Source: Methylomonas methanica MC09 (GTDB lineage Bacteria > Pseudomonadota > Gammaproteobacteria > Methylococcales > Methylomonadaceae). From it: a DNA stretch of 64,000 nucleotides. Under the pieces are notes generated by a model that was not told the origin of the DNA, made no database searches, and was given only the letters and a program-made list of their open reading frames with translations. Location: contig NC_015572.1 of assembly GCF_000214665.1 (NCBI RefSeq), positions 2,852,001-2,916,000 on the forward strand, given 5' to 3'. The number at the start of each line of letters is the position of its first letter. Positions within the stretch are counted from its first letter, which is position 1. The position numbers and the translations under genes were made by a program. Of this stretch, positions 24,708 to 32,726 are shown piece by piece.

Positions 24708-27700
24708 TTAAGGCGACTCTCCGGTGGGGTCGGCCATTCGCCATTCAGCACAGGTTAGATAAGGCGGATTGCGTCCCAGATAATCGCGCAGCTCATCGGC
24801 CGTTAAGTTGCGCCCGTCTTTACGACAAAGCTCAGCAAACGCCTGTGCCGGGTCAGCGGCGTGCAATTGCACCTGGCCGTTAGCCAACGCGGACGCCAAC
24901 AGCGAGGGTTCGCCCGGGCTGAACGCCACGCCCCACACTTCGGCCGCATGCGTTATCCGATCTATCTCCACGCTGGTCGAAGTCTGAATGATTCTGCTTA
25001 TGCCATCCATGCCGGCAGTGGCCAAAAATTTGCCATTGGCACTAAAAGCAACACTAGTCACCTCGCCACCTTGTTTTACCACGGCGACTAAATCGACTGA
25101 GTCGAGGTTGGTCAATTTTGCAGTATTGTCCATGCTACCGGTCGCCAACAGTTTGCCGTCCGGACTGAAAGCCACGCTAAGTACGCTGCCGGCATGCACA
25201 ATCCGGGACTTTTCTGCTCCGGAAACTAAATCAAACAGTCTTGCCGTTCCGTCTTCGCTGGCGGCAGCCAAATAACGCCCATCCGGGCTAAAGGCGACTT
25301 GCGTAGCCGCTGCGGCGAGTGTGATGGTCTGCGATAATTGCCACGTGCGGGTATCAAATACGGATACCGTGCCATCCTTTCCGGCAACCGCCAATTGTTG
25401 GCCGTCAAAGCTAAACGCCACAAACCTGATTTCATCGACACCGTCGATTGTCTTTTCCACGCGCCCGGTAGCGGTATTCAAGACCCTGGCGGTTTTGTCC
25501 AGGCTGGCGGTCGCTAACCATCGACTATCCGGACTGAATGCGATGCCCCTAACCTCGTCCGCGTGATGCACAGCGGCGATTTCCTCACCCTTTGAAAAAT
25601 CGATCAGTTTGGCAGTATGGTCTTTGCTAAACGTCGCCATCAAGCGCCCGTCCGAACTGAAGGCCACGCCATACACGGTATCTGCATGTCGGAACGCCGA
25701 CAGTTGTTGGCCTGTTCGGACATCATAAACCGTCGCGGTGCGGTCCTGGCTTGCTGTCGCCAAATAACGCCCCTCCGGGTGAAATGCCAGGCCCATAACA
25801 CTGCGTTGCTGACGGATTCTTATATCGTCAGGGAATTGTTCGGTTTCGAACAGACGTACAGACTTGTCCATGCCAACAGTCGCCAGGAATCGGCTGTCCG
25901 GGGTGAAGACGATATTCCAAACCGCCCCAGCATGCGGGAGTTTCGTTATTGGCTGCCAAGTGGCCGTTTCTATCAGGCGGACGTTCCCATCCAAACTGGA
26001 AAAAGCCAGTAAGCGCGGGTTTGGGCTAAATCTGACGCTATATACATCGTCTCTACCGGTTAAGCGGGCGACTTCTTTACCTGAGGAAATTTCGGTGATT
26101 TTCACGGTGTCGTCGTCGCTGCCGGTCGCCAGCCAGCGGCTATCGGCACTGATATCCAGACTGTTCACGGCTTCGATATGCTCGATTCTTTGCAGTTCGT
26201 CGCCGGTCTCCGCATCGATAACATGCGCGAAATTATCCCGACTAACCGTTGCCAGGAATCGTCCATCTGCGCTGAAAATCACATGAGTCGCCTCTGCACC
26301 GTGTTTTACCCGAAATACTTCCCGGCCTGACGAGACGTCTATCAATCTGACGGATTTATCTGCACTGGCGACGGCCAGACGGCTACCGTCCGGGCTGAAG
26401 GCAATATTTGCAACCGGTCCGACCAGTTTAAACTGTCGCAGAGTCCGGCCGGTTGAAACGTCAATCAACTGAACGGTAGGGTCTGCCCCGGCTGCCGCCA
26501 GATAACGACCGTCCGGGCTAAACGCCACTGCAGTTACAGCGCCGTTCAGGATAGACGAAAATAAGATGTCATGACACGCGGTATCGATGACCCTGATCTG
26601 ATTGTCGTTTGAGCCGGTGGCGATAAACCGCTCATCGGGGCTAAAGGCTATAGCGTTGATCCAGCCGTCATGTTTCACGGTAAACAACGCGTTACCGGTT
26701 ACCGTGTTAAACACGCGTAATGTGCTGCCCTCGCCTCCGGCTGCCAGTAAGCCGCCTTTCGGACTGACACCGATGGCGCGGATAGGCTCTTTAAACGGTA
26801 TGCGATAATCAGGCAACATCCGCAGCAATTGATACGCCACCGAGGCAGCCGCTGCGTTTGCTTGAATACGCCACGACTCAATCGCCAACGCCGCCGCCCG
26901 TTCCACGATACTGTCGTTGGCTGCGGTATTGGCCAACAAGGCAGCCTGAGCCGCAAGTTTGCCGGACTGGGTAATATCGCGCGAACGCTTGGCATCCCAC
27001 CAATTCCACCACCCCCAGGCCGTCGTCAATAAAAATATCATCGCCAGTGCCAGGAAAACGGCGGTCCGGCGATTGGCCGCCTGCGCTCTAAGCTCCGCCT
27101 GCTTGCGCGCCTGCTCGTCCTGTCGTTGTTTCTCCAATACCTGACGTTGCTCCCGGTTCTTTCGCACCACGCCGGTCAGTACATCGTGGATCAGCTCAAC
27201 CCGCTTGCCGCCGTCTTGTTGCTCCCTGCGTAACACCAATAACCGTCGCTGTACCAGGACATCCAAGGCTTGCTTGGTAACCCCGGGCGTTTGCAGCGCG
27301 TTGTCATACGCTTCGCTATTGCGATACCCTGAAACGGTCAGCAACCTGTCTTCGACGAACTGGCGTAATTCCTCGGATTGATCTTGCAGGCAGCGCTGGT
27401 AGAACGCCTCCAGTATCAGATCCCGATTACTGTCGACCAGCTGCGACTCGATACGCGGCTGGCTGTTCTTGATTCGGAGTTCGTTCAATTCACGGCACAG
27501 CAGACTTAACAAGGCCGGCTCAATTTGCAACGCATCCAGCGCCTGCTGCATATCGCTGCCCGGCTTGCCGGCCACCAAACGGACGATGCTTTCCGCCACC
27601 TCGCGTTTGACTAAGCGGCCCTGCGTCTGATCAACCACGGCCAGAGCTTGCGTCCCGTTCATGGGTCGCAAACGCATGCGGTTAAAGATAACCGATGGCA

Positions 27701-28391
27701 TCCGCGGTCGCAGCTCTTCCAGGTTTGCCAGATAGTCTTCCCTTACGCTCAAAATTAGCTTAAAACGATGGTGACTAAAATCAAATTGTTTAGCCAATCC
27801 GGAATCGGTCTCCAAACGCACTTTCACCGAGTCGGGACAACGGCCCTCAATCAGATCCGCTAACTCGGTTATAAACTGTTCCGATTCGTTCAACCGTTTT
27901 AGGCTTTCGCGGCCCAGCGTAAAAATTTCCTCAAATTGATCGAAACACAGCAACGGCATGATGATGCGATTCTGGGTGTCCCAAAATTCAGCCTGTTTGC
28001 GGTGGAAATATTCCCAGAGCGTGTCGCTGTCGGTTGGCACCGACTCCTCTATGGCATGCGCTTTTACCTGTTTCATCAAGGCTGCGAATACCTGCTCACG
28101 AAGCGTCAAGGCGTCATCTGAAAAATTCAGCCGGATAGCGACGGGAAGTACTTGATTCTGGCGTATCAGCGGAAACAAACCCGCTTGTAACAAGGAACTT
28201 TTGCCCAAACCCGAAACGCCAAACAGTACGGTGAGCCGCTCGCGGTTGACCAATCGATAAAGTCGGCTTATGTCCTCGCTCCGCCCCTTGAAAAACTGCG
28301 CCTCCTGCTCCCTGAATGCAGCCAGACCAGGCCAGGGACGCTCTGTATCAACAAGGAAAATTTCCGGCAGGATATCGGCTGAGGTTTGCAT
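24708..28391 (-). CDS. nSTAND1-type NTPase with one membrane helix and 16 WD40 repeats
   Basis: A 1227-residue signal-transduction NTPase. The N-terminus has the nSTAND1 entry motif 'RPWPGLAAFREQEAQFFKGR' (18-37). Walker A GVSGLGKS is at 58-65, Walker B 'PLLCFDQFEE' at 145-154, a sensor 'LILSVREDYL' at 212-221, and a winged-helix 'ELIHDVL' at 399-405. A basic, charged coil (410-442) precedes a single hydrophobic helix (about 443-462). A helical bridge and about 16 WD40 repeats of the 'VAFSPDGRYLA' type then fill 534-1190, enough for two beta propellers. The ATG at 28391 was chosen because homology starts there. The extended ORF to 28679 overlaps the upstream gene and has no family match. It starts 5 nt after the SIR2-TIR gene. 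Proteins of this class sense a trigger and activate partner effectors. Confidence 0.88.
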   Translation of the reverse strand: MQTSADILPEIFLVDTERPWPGLAAFREQEAQFFKGRSEDISRLYRLVNRERLTVLFGVSGLGKSSLLQAGLFPLIRQNQVLPVAIRLNFSDDALTLREQVFAALMKQVKAHAIEESVPTDSDTLWEYFHRKQAEFWDTQNRIIMPLLCFDQFEEIFTLGRESLKRLNESEQFITELADLIEGRCPDSVKVRLETDSGLAKQFDFSHHRFKLILSVREDYLANLEELRPRMPSVIFNRMRLRPMNGTQALAVVDQTQGRLVKREVAESIVRLVAGKPGSDMQQALDALQIEPALLSLLCRELNELRIKNSQPRIESQLVDSNRDLILEAFYQRCLQDQSEELRQFVEDRLLTVSGYRNSEAYDNALQTPGVTKQALDVLVQRRLLVLRREQQDGGKRVELIHDVLTGVVRKNREQRQVLEKQRQDEQARKQAELRAQAANRRTAVFLALAMIFLLTTAWGWWNWWDAKRSRDITQSGKLAAQAALLANTAANDSIVERAAALAIESWRIQANAAAASVAYQLLRMLPDYRIPFKEPIRAIGVSPKGGLLAAGGEGSTLRVFNTVTGNALFTVKHDGWINAIAFSPDERFIATGSNDNQIRVIDTACHDILFSSILNGAVTAVAFSPDGRYLAAAGADPTVQLIDVSTGRTLRQFKLVGPVANIAFSPDGSRLAVASADKSVRLIDVSSGREVFRVKHGAEATHVIFSADGRFLATVSRDNFAHVIDAETGDELQRIEHIEAVNSLDISADSRWLATGSDDDTVKITEISSGKEVARLTGRDDVYSVRFSPNPRLLAFSSLDGNVRLIETATWQPITKLPHAGAVWNIVFTPDSRFLATVGMDKSVRLFETEQFPDDIRIRQQRSVMGLAFHPEGRYLATASQDRTATVYDVRTGQQLSAFRHADTVYGVAFSSDGRLMATFSKDHTAKLIDFSKGEEIAAVHHADEVRGIAFSPDSRWLATASLDKTARVLNTATGRVEKTIDGVDEIRFVAFSFDGQQLAVAGKDGTVSVFDTRTWQLSQTITLAAAATQVAFSPDGRYLAAASEDGTARLFDLVSGAEKSRIVHAGSVLSVAFSPDGKLLATGSMDNTAKLTNLDSVDLVAVVKQGGEVTSVAFSANGKFLATAGMDGISRIIQTSTSVEIDRITHAAEVWGVAFSPGEPSLLASALANGQVQLHAADPAQAFAELCRKDGRNLTADELRDYLGRNPPYLTCAEWRMADPTGESP

Positions 28392-28396
28392 ATCGG

Positions 28397-29836
28397 CTAT
28401 TCCATGCTGCGCCGGTAAGCCCGCTGCAGGTGCTTGATCTCTGTCAAAAACGCCGCACTGCATTGGCCGTTTTGCAGTCGCTCCCAATGCAATTCGCGAA
28501 TATATTCGTCGAGATTCGGATCGTCCGGCGGCGTATCGTCTATGACTAACGGTATGATGAATCGCCGGCTGTCCGGATAAAAATCCGCACACTCTTCTGC
28601 GTACTTCCATTCGAACCTGAAAAACCGCCGTTCTTGCGTCAACGTATTCCGGGAAATAATCGGCACAAATAGCGAACATTGCTCGATGTTGGTTTTGATA
28701 CGGCTTTTAAATTTATCGCCAACCCGAAGCGCTCCGGAATCTTTATCAAACCAGACTTCGATACCGGCTTTTTCGAAGGCATTCTTGATGGACGATACTG
28801 CCGACTCGTCTTCGTGCGCGTAACTCAGAAATACCGCGCCGCTGCGCATCCGCTCGCTCCCGCCGTCATCGACAGCGTCCTGATCCGGTTTCGTGTGGTT
28901 GTCGCTGGACGGTATAGCTTCAACCACCGACTGGGCAGGCTCGGGACAGTTGGCGTCGCCGGGGTGCTTGGCCGTCCACCTTCGATACAACTCATCGACA
29001 AATTCGACCGCTTGCAACGGAAAAATTTTTGTGCGGGTACTGAAATGCAGCAGAAACTCGGCCAAGTTTATTTCTTTGCTGACTTGGTCGCCGACCAAAA
29101 AATCGGTTTTTTCCTTGGATATGATCAAGCGGTGCCGGTTACCGATACGCACGAAAAAGCGCCCCAACCAATCGTACAATTGGCAACCGACCATCATCAG
29201 GTCTTGCTTGACTAAGACATCGAACAATAGCTTAGGACGGGTATGCTCCGATTGCAGTTCGTGCATGAACTCCAGAATATCTTCATCGGTAACCGCGTAG
29301 TCGGGCGCGGCCGTTAGCTTCCCGAATAGATGGAACACCGTAGTACCCGATAATTGATCCACCTCGTCGGGCAGGTCTTTGGTTGATCCGGGATAAAACT
29401 CGATAACCTCCGTGTTACTCTTTCCCGCATAGCGTACTTGGTTTAGCGTCTTAACCAAATAAGGATCAAAACAGGTCGTCACAAATAACTTTAATGGTCT
29501 GATTTTGGCGAGCTTAACCAACGTTTCCGGCATTTTATCCAGCGATAAATCAGTCAGAACCAGCTTTACGGTCGGATAGAGGTCTTCCCGCTGCCCGCCC
29601 TGAGCAAGATAACGGCAGGCGACGGTATTCAATGTGTCAGCAGGCTTGGCATCGATTCCCAGGCGTTTTGCCAGCTGCTCCGCCAAATACATATACAAAG
29701 AAACCGGCCTGCCGCCGATTTCGACCACTACTAATTCCGGGCCGATCACGGGAATAACCCGACCTTCCTCTATGAAAACAATGAGCTGCTCCCAAAGGCG
29801 CTCAATATGTACTTCTGTCATCCGCAAGCCCGTCAT
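28397..29836 (-). CDS. SIR2-like and TIR domain protein, predicted NADase effector
   Basis: A 479-residue two-domain protein. Residues 10-285 follow the SIR2-like pattern seen in bacterial defence proteins: 'VIPVIGPELV' (loop 32-35), 'LKLFVTTCFDPYL' (115-127), 'VFHLFGKL' with catalytic-type His169, and 'LLFDVLVKQDLMMVGCQLYD' near the end. The Asn normally found in the T-x-N-x-D motif is Cys122. A polar linker (290-332) leads to a TIR domain (333-479) with 'VFLSYAHEDE', 'IEVWFDKDSGALRVGD' and 'FRFEWKYAEECADF', where Glu409 occupies the catalytic NADase position. It is first in an operon with the nSTAND protein. M1 or M6 (29821) could be the start. Predicted to act in the cytosol on NAD+. Confidence 0.85.
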   Translation of the reverse strand: MTGLRMTEVHIERLWEQLIVFIEEGRVIPVIGPELVVVEIGGRPVSLYMYLAEQLAKRLGIDAKPADTLNTVACRYLAQGGQREDLYPTVKLVLTDLSLDKMPETLVKLAKIRPLKLFVTTCFDPYLVKTLNQVRYAGKSNTEVIEFYPGSTKDLPDEVDQLSGTTVFHLFGKLTAAPDYAVTDEDILEFMHELQSEHTRPKLLFDVLVKQDLMMVGCQLYDWLGRFFVRIGNRHRLIISKEKTDFLVGDQVSKEINLAEFLLHFSTRTKIFPLQAVEFVDELYRRWTAKHPGDANCPEPAQSVVEAIPSSDNHTKPDQDAVDDGGSERMRSGAVFLSYAHEDESAVSSIKNAFEKAGIEVWFDKDSGALRVGDKFKSRIKTNIEQCSLFVPIISRNTLTQERRFFRFEWKYAEECADFYPDSRRFIIPLVIDDTPPDDPNLDEYIRELHWERLQNGQCSAAFLTEIKHLQRAYRRSME

Positions 29837-29865
29837 GTCAGGTTAAACGCAGGAATACTCAGCCC

Positions 29866-29895
29866 TTATAGTAGCCCCATGACGCCACTAATCAA
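29866..29895 (-). promoter_or_regulatory. Candidate promoter of the SIR2-TIR/nSTAND operon
   Basis: On the minus strand TTGATT (29895-29890) is followed 18 bp later by CTATAA (29871-29866), about 30 nt upstream of the first ATG. The match is moderate. The operon is otherwise separated from the Nudix gene by 120 bp without a clear terminator. Confidence 0.35.
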
Positions 29896-29956
29896 GCCAT
29901 TAATAGCGCTTCGGAACACCGGAATAGTGGCGAAAAGACGATCCGAGCCTGCCGGG

Positions 29957-30394
29957 TTATAGTCGCAACGGCGTCACCCGGCCGCTAGCCAGAAATTCTT
30001 GATAATCTGCCAACACCTGCGCATGGTCGAAAGCCAAGGTCGCCGGCAAAGTGTCGAAAGTAAACAAACCGGCGTTTTTGGCATCATCCGCAGCTTGCGG
30101 CATGCCGTGCGCTTGCCCGGCATACACGGCCGTAACGGTATGATTGCGCGGGTCGCGGGCGGGATTGGAATAAATTCCCAACAACGCCGTTAGTTCAACA
30201 TCCAGCCCGGTTTCCTCTTTGGCTTCACGAATAGCCGCGTGTTCCACGGTTTCGCCAACGTCGACGAAACCGCCCGGCACCGCCCACCCGTAGGGAGGAA
30301 AAGCGCGTTCTATCAATACGAAAGGGTGTTCCGGCACATCGATCAATTGAATCAAGATATCGGCGGCGAGCAACGGCGTAATTGGCTTGGCCAT
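29957..30394 (-). CDS. Nudix hydrolase (ADP-ribose pyrophosphatase-like)
   Basis: A 145-residue Nudix enzyme with the box '[20 protein letters not shown]' followed by 'ETGLDV' (42-67), all catalytic Glu present. The flanks '[14 protein letters not shown]', '[11 protein letters not shown]' and '[17 protein letters not shown]' match a common group often annotated as ADP-ribose pyrophosphatase or 8-oxo-dGTPase. It lies 120 bp upstream of the SIR2-TIR gene on the same strand. ADP-ribose is a typical product of SIR2 and TIR NADases, so a functional link is possible. The group also occurs widely as a housekeeping gene. Confidence 0.88.
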   Translation of the reverse strand: MAKPITPLLAADILIQLIDVPEHPFVLIERAFPPYGWAVPGGFVDVGETVEHAAIREAKEETGLDVELTALLGIYSNPARDPRNHTVTAVYAGQAHGMPQAADDAKNAGLFTFDTLPATLAFDHAQVLADYQEFLASGRVTPLRL

Positions 30395-30436
30395 GTTGGT
30401 CCTTGGTAGAGTTAAAAACTGGGTTTGGCGATGGGC

Positions 30437-30477
30437 TTGATTTTACCTCAGCCTTGCCTCATAACAGATATTGTTAT
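30437..30477 (+). promoter_or_regulatory. Promoter/operator candidate of the deacetylase gene
   Basis: TTGATT (30437-30442) and CATAAC (30460-30465) are 17 bp apart. An inverted repeat, ATAACA (30461-30466) / TGTTAT (30472-30477) with a 5-bp centre, overlaps the -10 and could bind a repressor. The ATG is 22 bp further on. Confidence 0.4.
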
Positions 30478-30498
30478 CAGGATTTTAGAGGGCCCCTT

Positions 30499-31428
30499 AT
30501 GACTATGCTCTATTACAGCCACGCCGATTTTCTGGCGCACGACACAGGCCCTGGACACCCGGAAAGCCCTGCCCGCCTGCTGGCTATCGAAACGGCATTA
30601 AAAGCCGCCAAGTTTCAGAGTATACGGCACGTTTCGGCACCGCTGCCGGACGATATCGAAACCAAGCTGGCTCTGATCCATACCCCCGCCATGATCGCAC
30701 GCGTTTTGACAGGCATACCGACTGAAGGATTGAGCCATTTCGACGCGGACACAGTCGCTTCACCGGGTTCGAAATCAGCCGCGCTACGCGCAGTCGGCGC
30801 GGTCTGCGATGCAGTGGATACTCTCTGTACGGATCGAGCCCAACAAGCGTTTTGCGCCGTGCGTCCACCGGGACACCACGCCATGCCAGGCTATCCCATG
30901 GGTTTTTGCCTGTTCAACAACATCGCCATTGCCGCGGAATATGCCCGTAGCCAATACGGTTTGGAACGTATCGCTATTGTGGATTTTGACGTGCACCACG
31001 GTAACGGTACCCAGGCAGCGTTTTACAGCCAACCGCAGGTACTGTACGCCTCCAGTCATCAATGGCCGCACTATCCCGGCAGCGGCCATCCCTCGGAAAA
31101 CGGAGTGGGAAATATTATCAACGTTCCGCTGCCGACCGGCACCGACGGCAAAACGTTCCGGGCCAAATACACGGACATTATTTTACCGGCCGTAAGGAAA
31201 TTCAACCCACAACTCCTGCTGATTTCCGCCGGATTCGACGCACATAAAGACGACCCCTTGGCCTCATTACGGCTAGTGGAGGACGATTATGCTTGGGTAA
31301 CGCGGCAGTTAAGGGACATAGCCGATGCCACGTGCAATGGTCGGATTATTTCGGCTTTGGAGGGGGGCTATAATATCCCGGCATTATCAGCCAGCGTCGC
31401 AGCCCACGTCGGCAGCTTGTTCCAATAG
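30499..31428 (+). CDS. Histone deacetylase family (class II HDAC/AcuC-like) protein
   Basis: A 309-residue zinc-dependent amidohydrolase. Motifs in order: 'HPESPARLLAIE', the charge-relay 'RPPGHHAMPGYPMGFCLFNN', the zinc ligands in 'VDFDVHHGNGTQ' and 'SAGFDAHKDDPL', and the C-terminal 'EGGYN'. All zinc-binding and catalytic His/Asp are present. Relatives deacetylate acetyl-lysine, polyamines or small amides. The substrate here is not indicated by the neighbours. The start at 30499 is where homology begins; a longer frame opens within the Nudix gene's leader and was rejected. Confidence 0.92.
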   Translation: MTMLYYSHADFLAHDTGPGHPESPARLLAIETALKAAKFQSIRHVSAPLPDDIETKLALIHTPAMIARVLTGIPTEGLSHFDADTVASPGSKSAALRAVGAVCDAVDTLCTDRAQQAFCAVRPPGHHAMPGYPMGFCLFNNIAIAAEYARSQYGLERIAIVDFDVHHGNGTQAAFYSQPQVLYASSHQWPHYPGSGHPSENGVGNIINVPLPTGTDGKTFRAKYTDIILPAVRKFNPQLLLISAGFDAHKDDPLASLRLVEDDYAWVTRQLRDIADATCNGRIISALEGGYNIPALSASVAAHVGSLFQ

Positions 31429-31473
31429 GCGCTGCCGGGTTGAATGGGGGCGATTGGAACGCCCCCTGATGGA

Positions 31474-31962
31474 TTATTGCAAAACGGGCACAGTGTAGAC
31501 GTAATCGTTATCTTTCATCGGCGTGTGGCAAGCAAAGCAGGTCGCGGATTTTTCTTTATCGTTCATTACCAGCTTGTCGCCTTCCCAATGTCCAAAACCC
31601 CAACCGCCGGTTTCAGCAAATTTCTTGCTGTCTTTGACCATGGCTTCCGCACCGGCAAATTCGCCCGGCACTACGGCTTGCGGCCAGTTAGGGTGAGTTT
31701 TTTCCTTCCAACCCACTTTAGCGAAGATAGTGCCGTCCGGCCACGGATTGGTATTGCCGGCGCGAGCCGCTTTAATAGCGACATCGTTACCGAGAATGCT
31801 ACGCACCAGATGTTTATCCAACCGGTGAGACACGCTCAGGGTCAACCAATCTTTATATTCGCCATGTACAGGTTTGGCGGCTTTGGTTTCGGCATTCAGC
31901 GTCGTGGCAGTGGTAAAAGCCGCAGCTGCAAGCAGCAATGCAGCGGTAGAAGTGTTCTTCAT
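31474..31962 (-). CDS. Cytochrome P460
   Basis: A periplasmic c-type haem protein of 162 residues. A signal peptide ends near 'TTLNAET'. 'TNPWPDGTIFAKVGWKEK' (71-88) is the conserved P460 core with Lys82, Lys86 and Lys88 as candidates for the Lys-haem cross-link. 'GGWGFGHWEGD' follows, and the haem-binding 'CFACH' is at 142-146. P460 proteins of methanotrophs and ammonia oxidisers oxidise hydroxylamine or nitric oxide, which builds up during ammonia co-oxidation. The start was set at the second ATG (31962) because GGAGG lies exactly 6 nt upstream of it, while it touches the first ATG (31968). A cytochrome c'-beta of the same fold is the alternative. Confidence 0.9.
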   Translation of the reverse strand: MKNTSTAALLLAAAAFTTATTLNAETKAAKPVHGEYKDWLTLSVSHRLDKHLVRSILGNDVAIKAARAGNTNPWPDGTIFAKVGWKEKTHPNWPQAVVPGEFAGAEAMVKDSKKFAETGGWGFGHWEGDKLVMNDKEKSATCFACHTPMKDNDYVYTVPVLQ

Positions 31963-32211
31963 GGTCATCCTCCGTAATTAGCAGTCGTGTATGTGAGTCT
32001 AGCGCCCAAGATTCTAACCATTTGCCCGCCGGGCCGCCAACTATATCGCCCAAAAAACGGCAAACATTTCCGCACCCTGACTTTTCGTAAATGGAATTCT
32101 TCATGAATCTGTCACTTACGCCGAGCATAATTCGGCTATCATGGTAGCGGGTTGAAAGAGCAAGGCTCTATTTCCCGTCTCCTTTTCACACCTCAAAATC
32201 AATACTAAATT

Positions 32212-32562
32212 ATGAATATTCTCAAAATCACCCTGCTGGCTTTTTCCTTAATCCTGTCCGCGGGCGTCACCAGCAGCATGGCTTATGCCGAAGAAACCGC
32301 CAGCGATTCATCGTCCAACATTAGCGAAGCCATTGCCCATATCGAACAAGCCATCGCCGAAATCCAAAAAAGCGATTTCAATACCGCTCGGGTACATTTG
32401 AAAGCCGCCCGCGCTTCCGCTGAAAAAATCTCGGGACACGAAGACGTGGTTAAAAAAGCCAACGGCCTGGTCATTCAAGGTCAAATTAAAACCAAAAAAG
32501 GCGACATTAAAAACTCTTCCGCAGATTTGACTCAAGCCTTGGAATTGTATAAATCGCTGTAA
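32212..32562 (+). CDS. Small periplasmic helical protein, SmbP-like
   Basis: A 116-residue exported protein. The signal peptide ends near 'SMAYAEE' (about residue 26). The mature part is predicted all-helical with short repeats: 'ISEAIAHIEQAIAEI', 'DFNTARVHLKAARASAEKI' and 'DIKNSSADLTQALELYKSL'. This resembles the small metal-binding protein SmbP of nitrifiers, a four-helix bundle, but only three His are present, far fewer than in SmbP, so metal binding is doubtful. It is divergent from the cytochrome P460 gene across a 249-bp region (31963-32211) that holds no other gene. Confidence 0.65.
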   Translation: MNILKITLLAFSLILSAGVTSSMAYAEETASDSSSNISEAIAHIEQAIAEIQKSDFNTARVHLKAARASAEKISGHEDVVKKANGLVIQGQIKTKKGDIKNSSADLTQALELYKSL

Positions 32563-32576
32563 TTTGTCAGTCAATT

Positions 32577-32602
32577 AAATGGGTGCCCGAAGGCGCCCAT
32601 TT
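32577..32602 (+). terminator. Terminator-like hairpin after the SmbP-like gene
   Basis: Stem AAATGGGTGCC (32577-32587) / GGCGCCCATTT (32592-32602) with a CGAA loop, 14 bp after the stop codon. The tail is only ATTTC, so termination may be partial. Confidence 0.65.
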
Positions 32603-32609
32603 CACCGGC

Positions 32610-32648
32610 CTTACCGGCAAGGTTATATTCTGTAACTTAGCCGGTAAG
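32610..32648. repeat. Long imperfect inverted repeat upstream of cstA
   Basis: CTTACCGGC (32610-32618) pairs with GCCGGTAAG (32640-32648), and the stem can extend inward through GGTTA / TAACT with one mismatch. It lies 78 bp before the cstA start. It could be a second terminator, a leader hairpin or an operator. Confidence 0.6.
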
Positions 32649-32726
32649 ACCCACCTACTCCCCCGCTCGTGCTACCATTTGCGCAATTTTTAACGCAGCA
32701 AATTGCATTACACGAAGGAACCCGCC

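Noticed and set aside
24820-26795. Regular repeat spacing of about 120 bp in the DNA
   Set aside because: It reflects the WD40 repeats of the coding sequence and is not a CRISPR array or DNA tandem repeat; the units are too divergent at base level.
28392-28679. Extension of the nSTAND reading frame by 96 codons
   Set aside because: It overlaps the end of the SIR2-TIR gene and its translation has no family similarity; the ATG at 28391 fits the domain start and operon spacing.
31444-31977. 177-codon plus-strand frame over the cytochrome P460 gene
   Set aside because: Antisense shadow; the P460 gene has signal peptide, haem motif and ribosome site.
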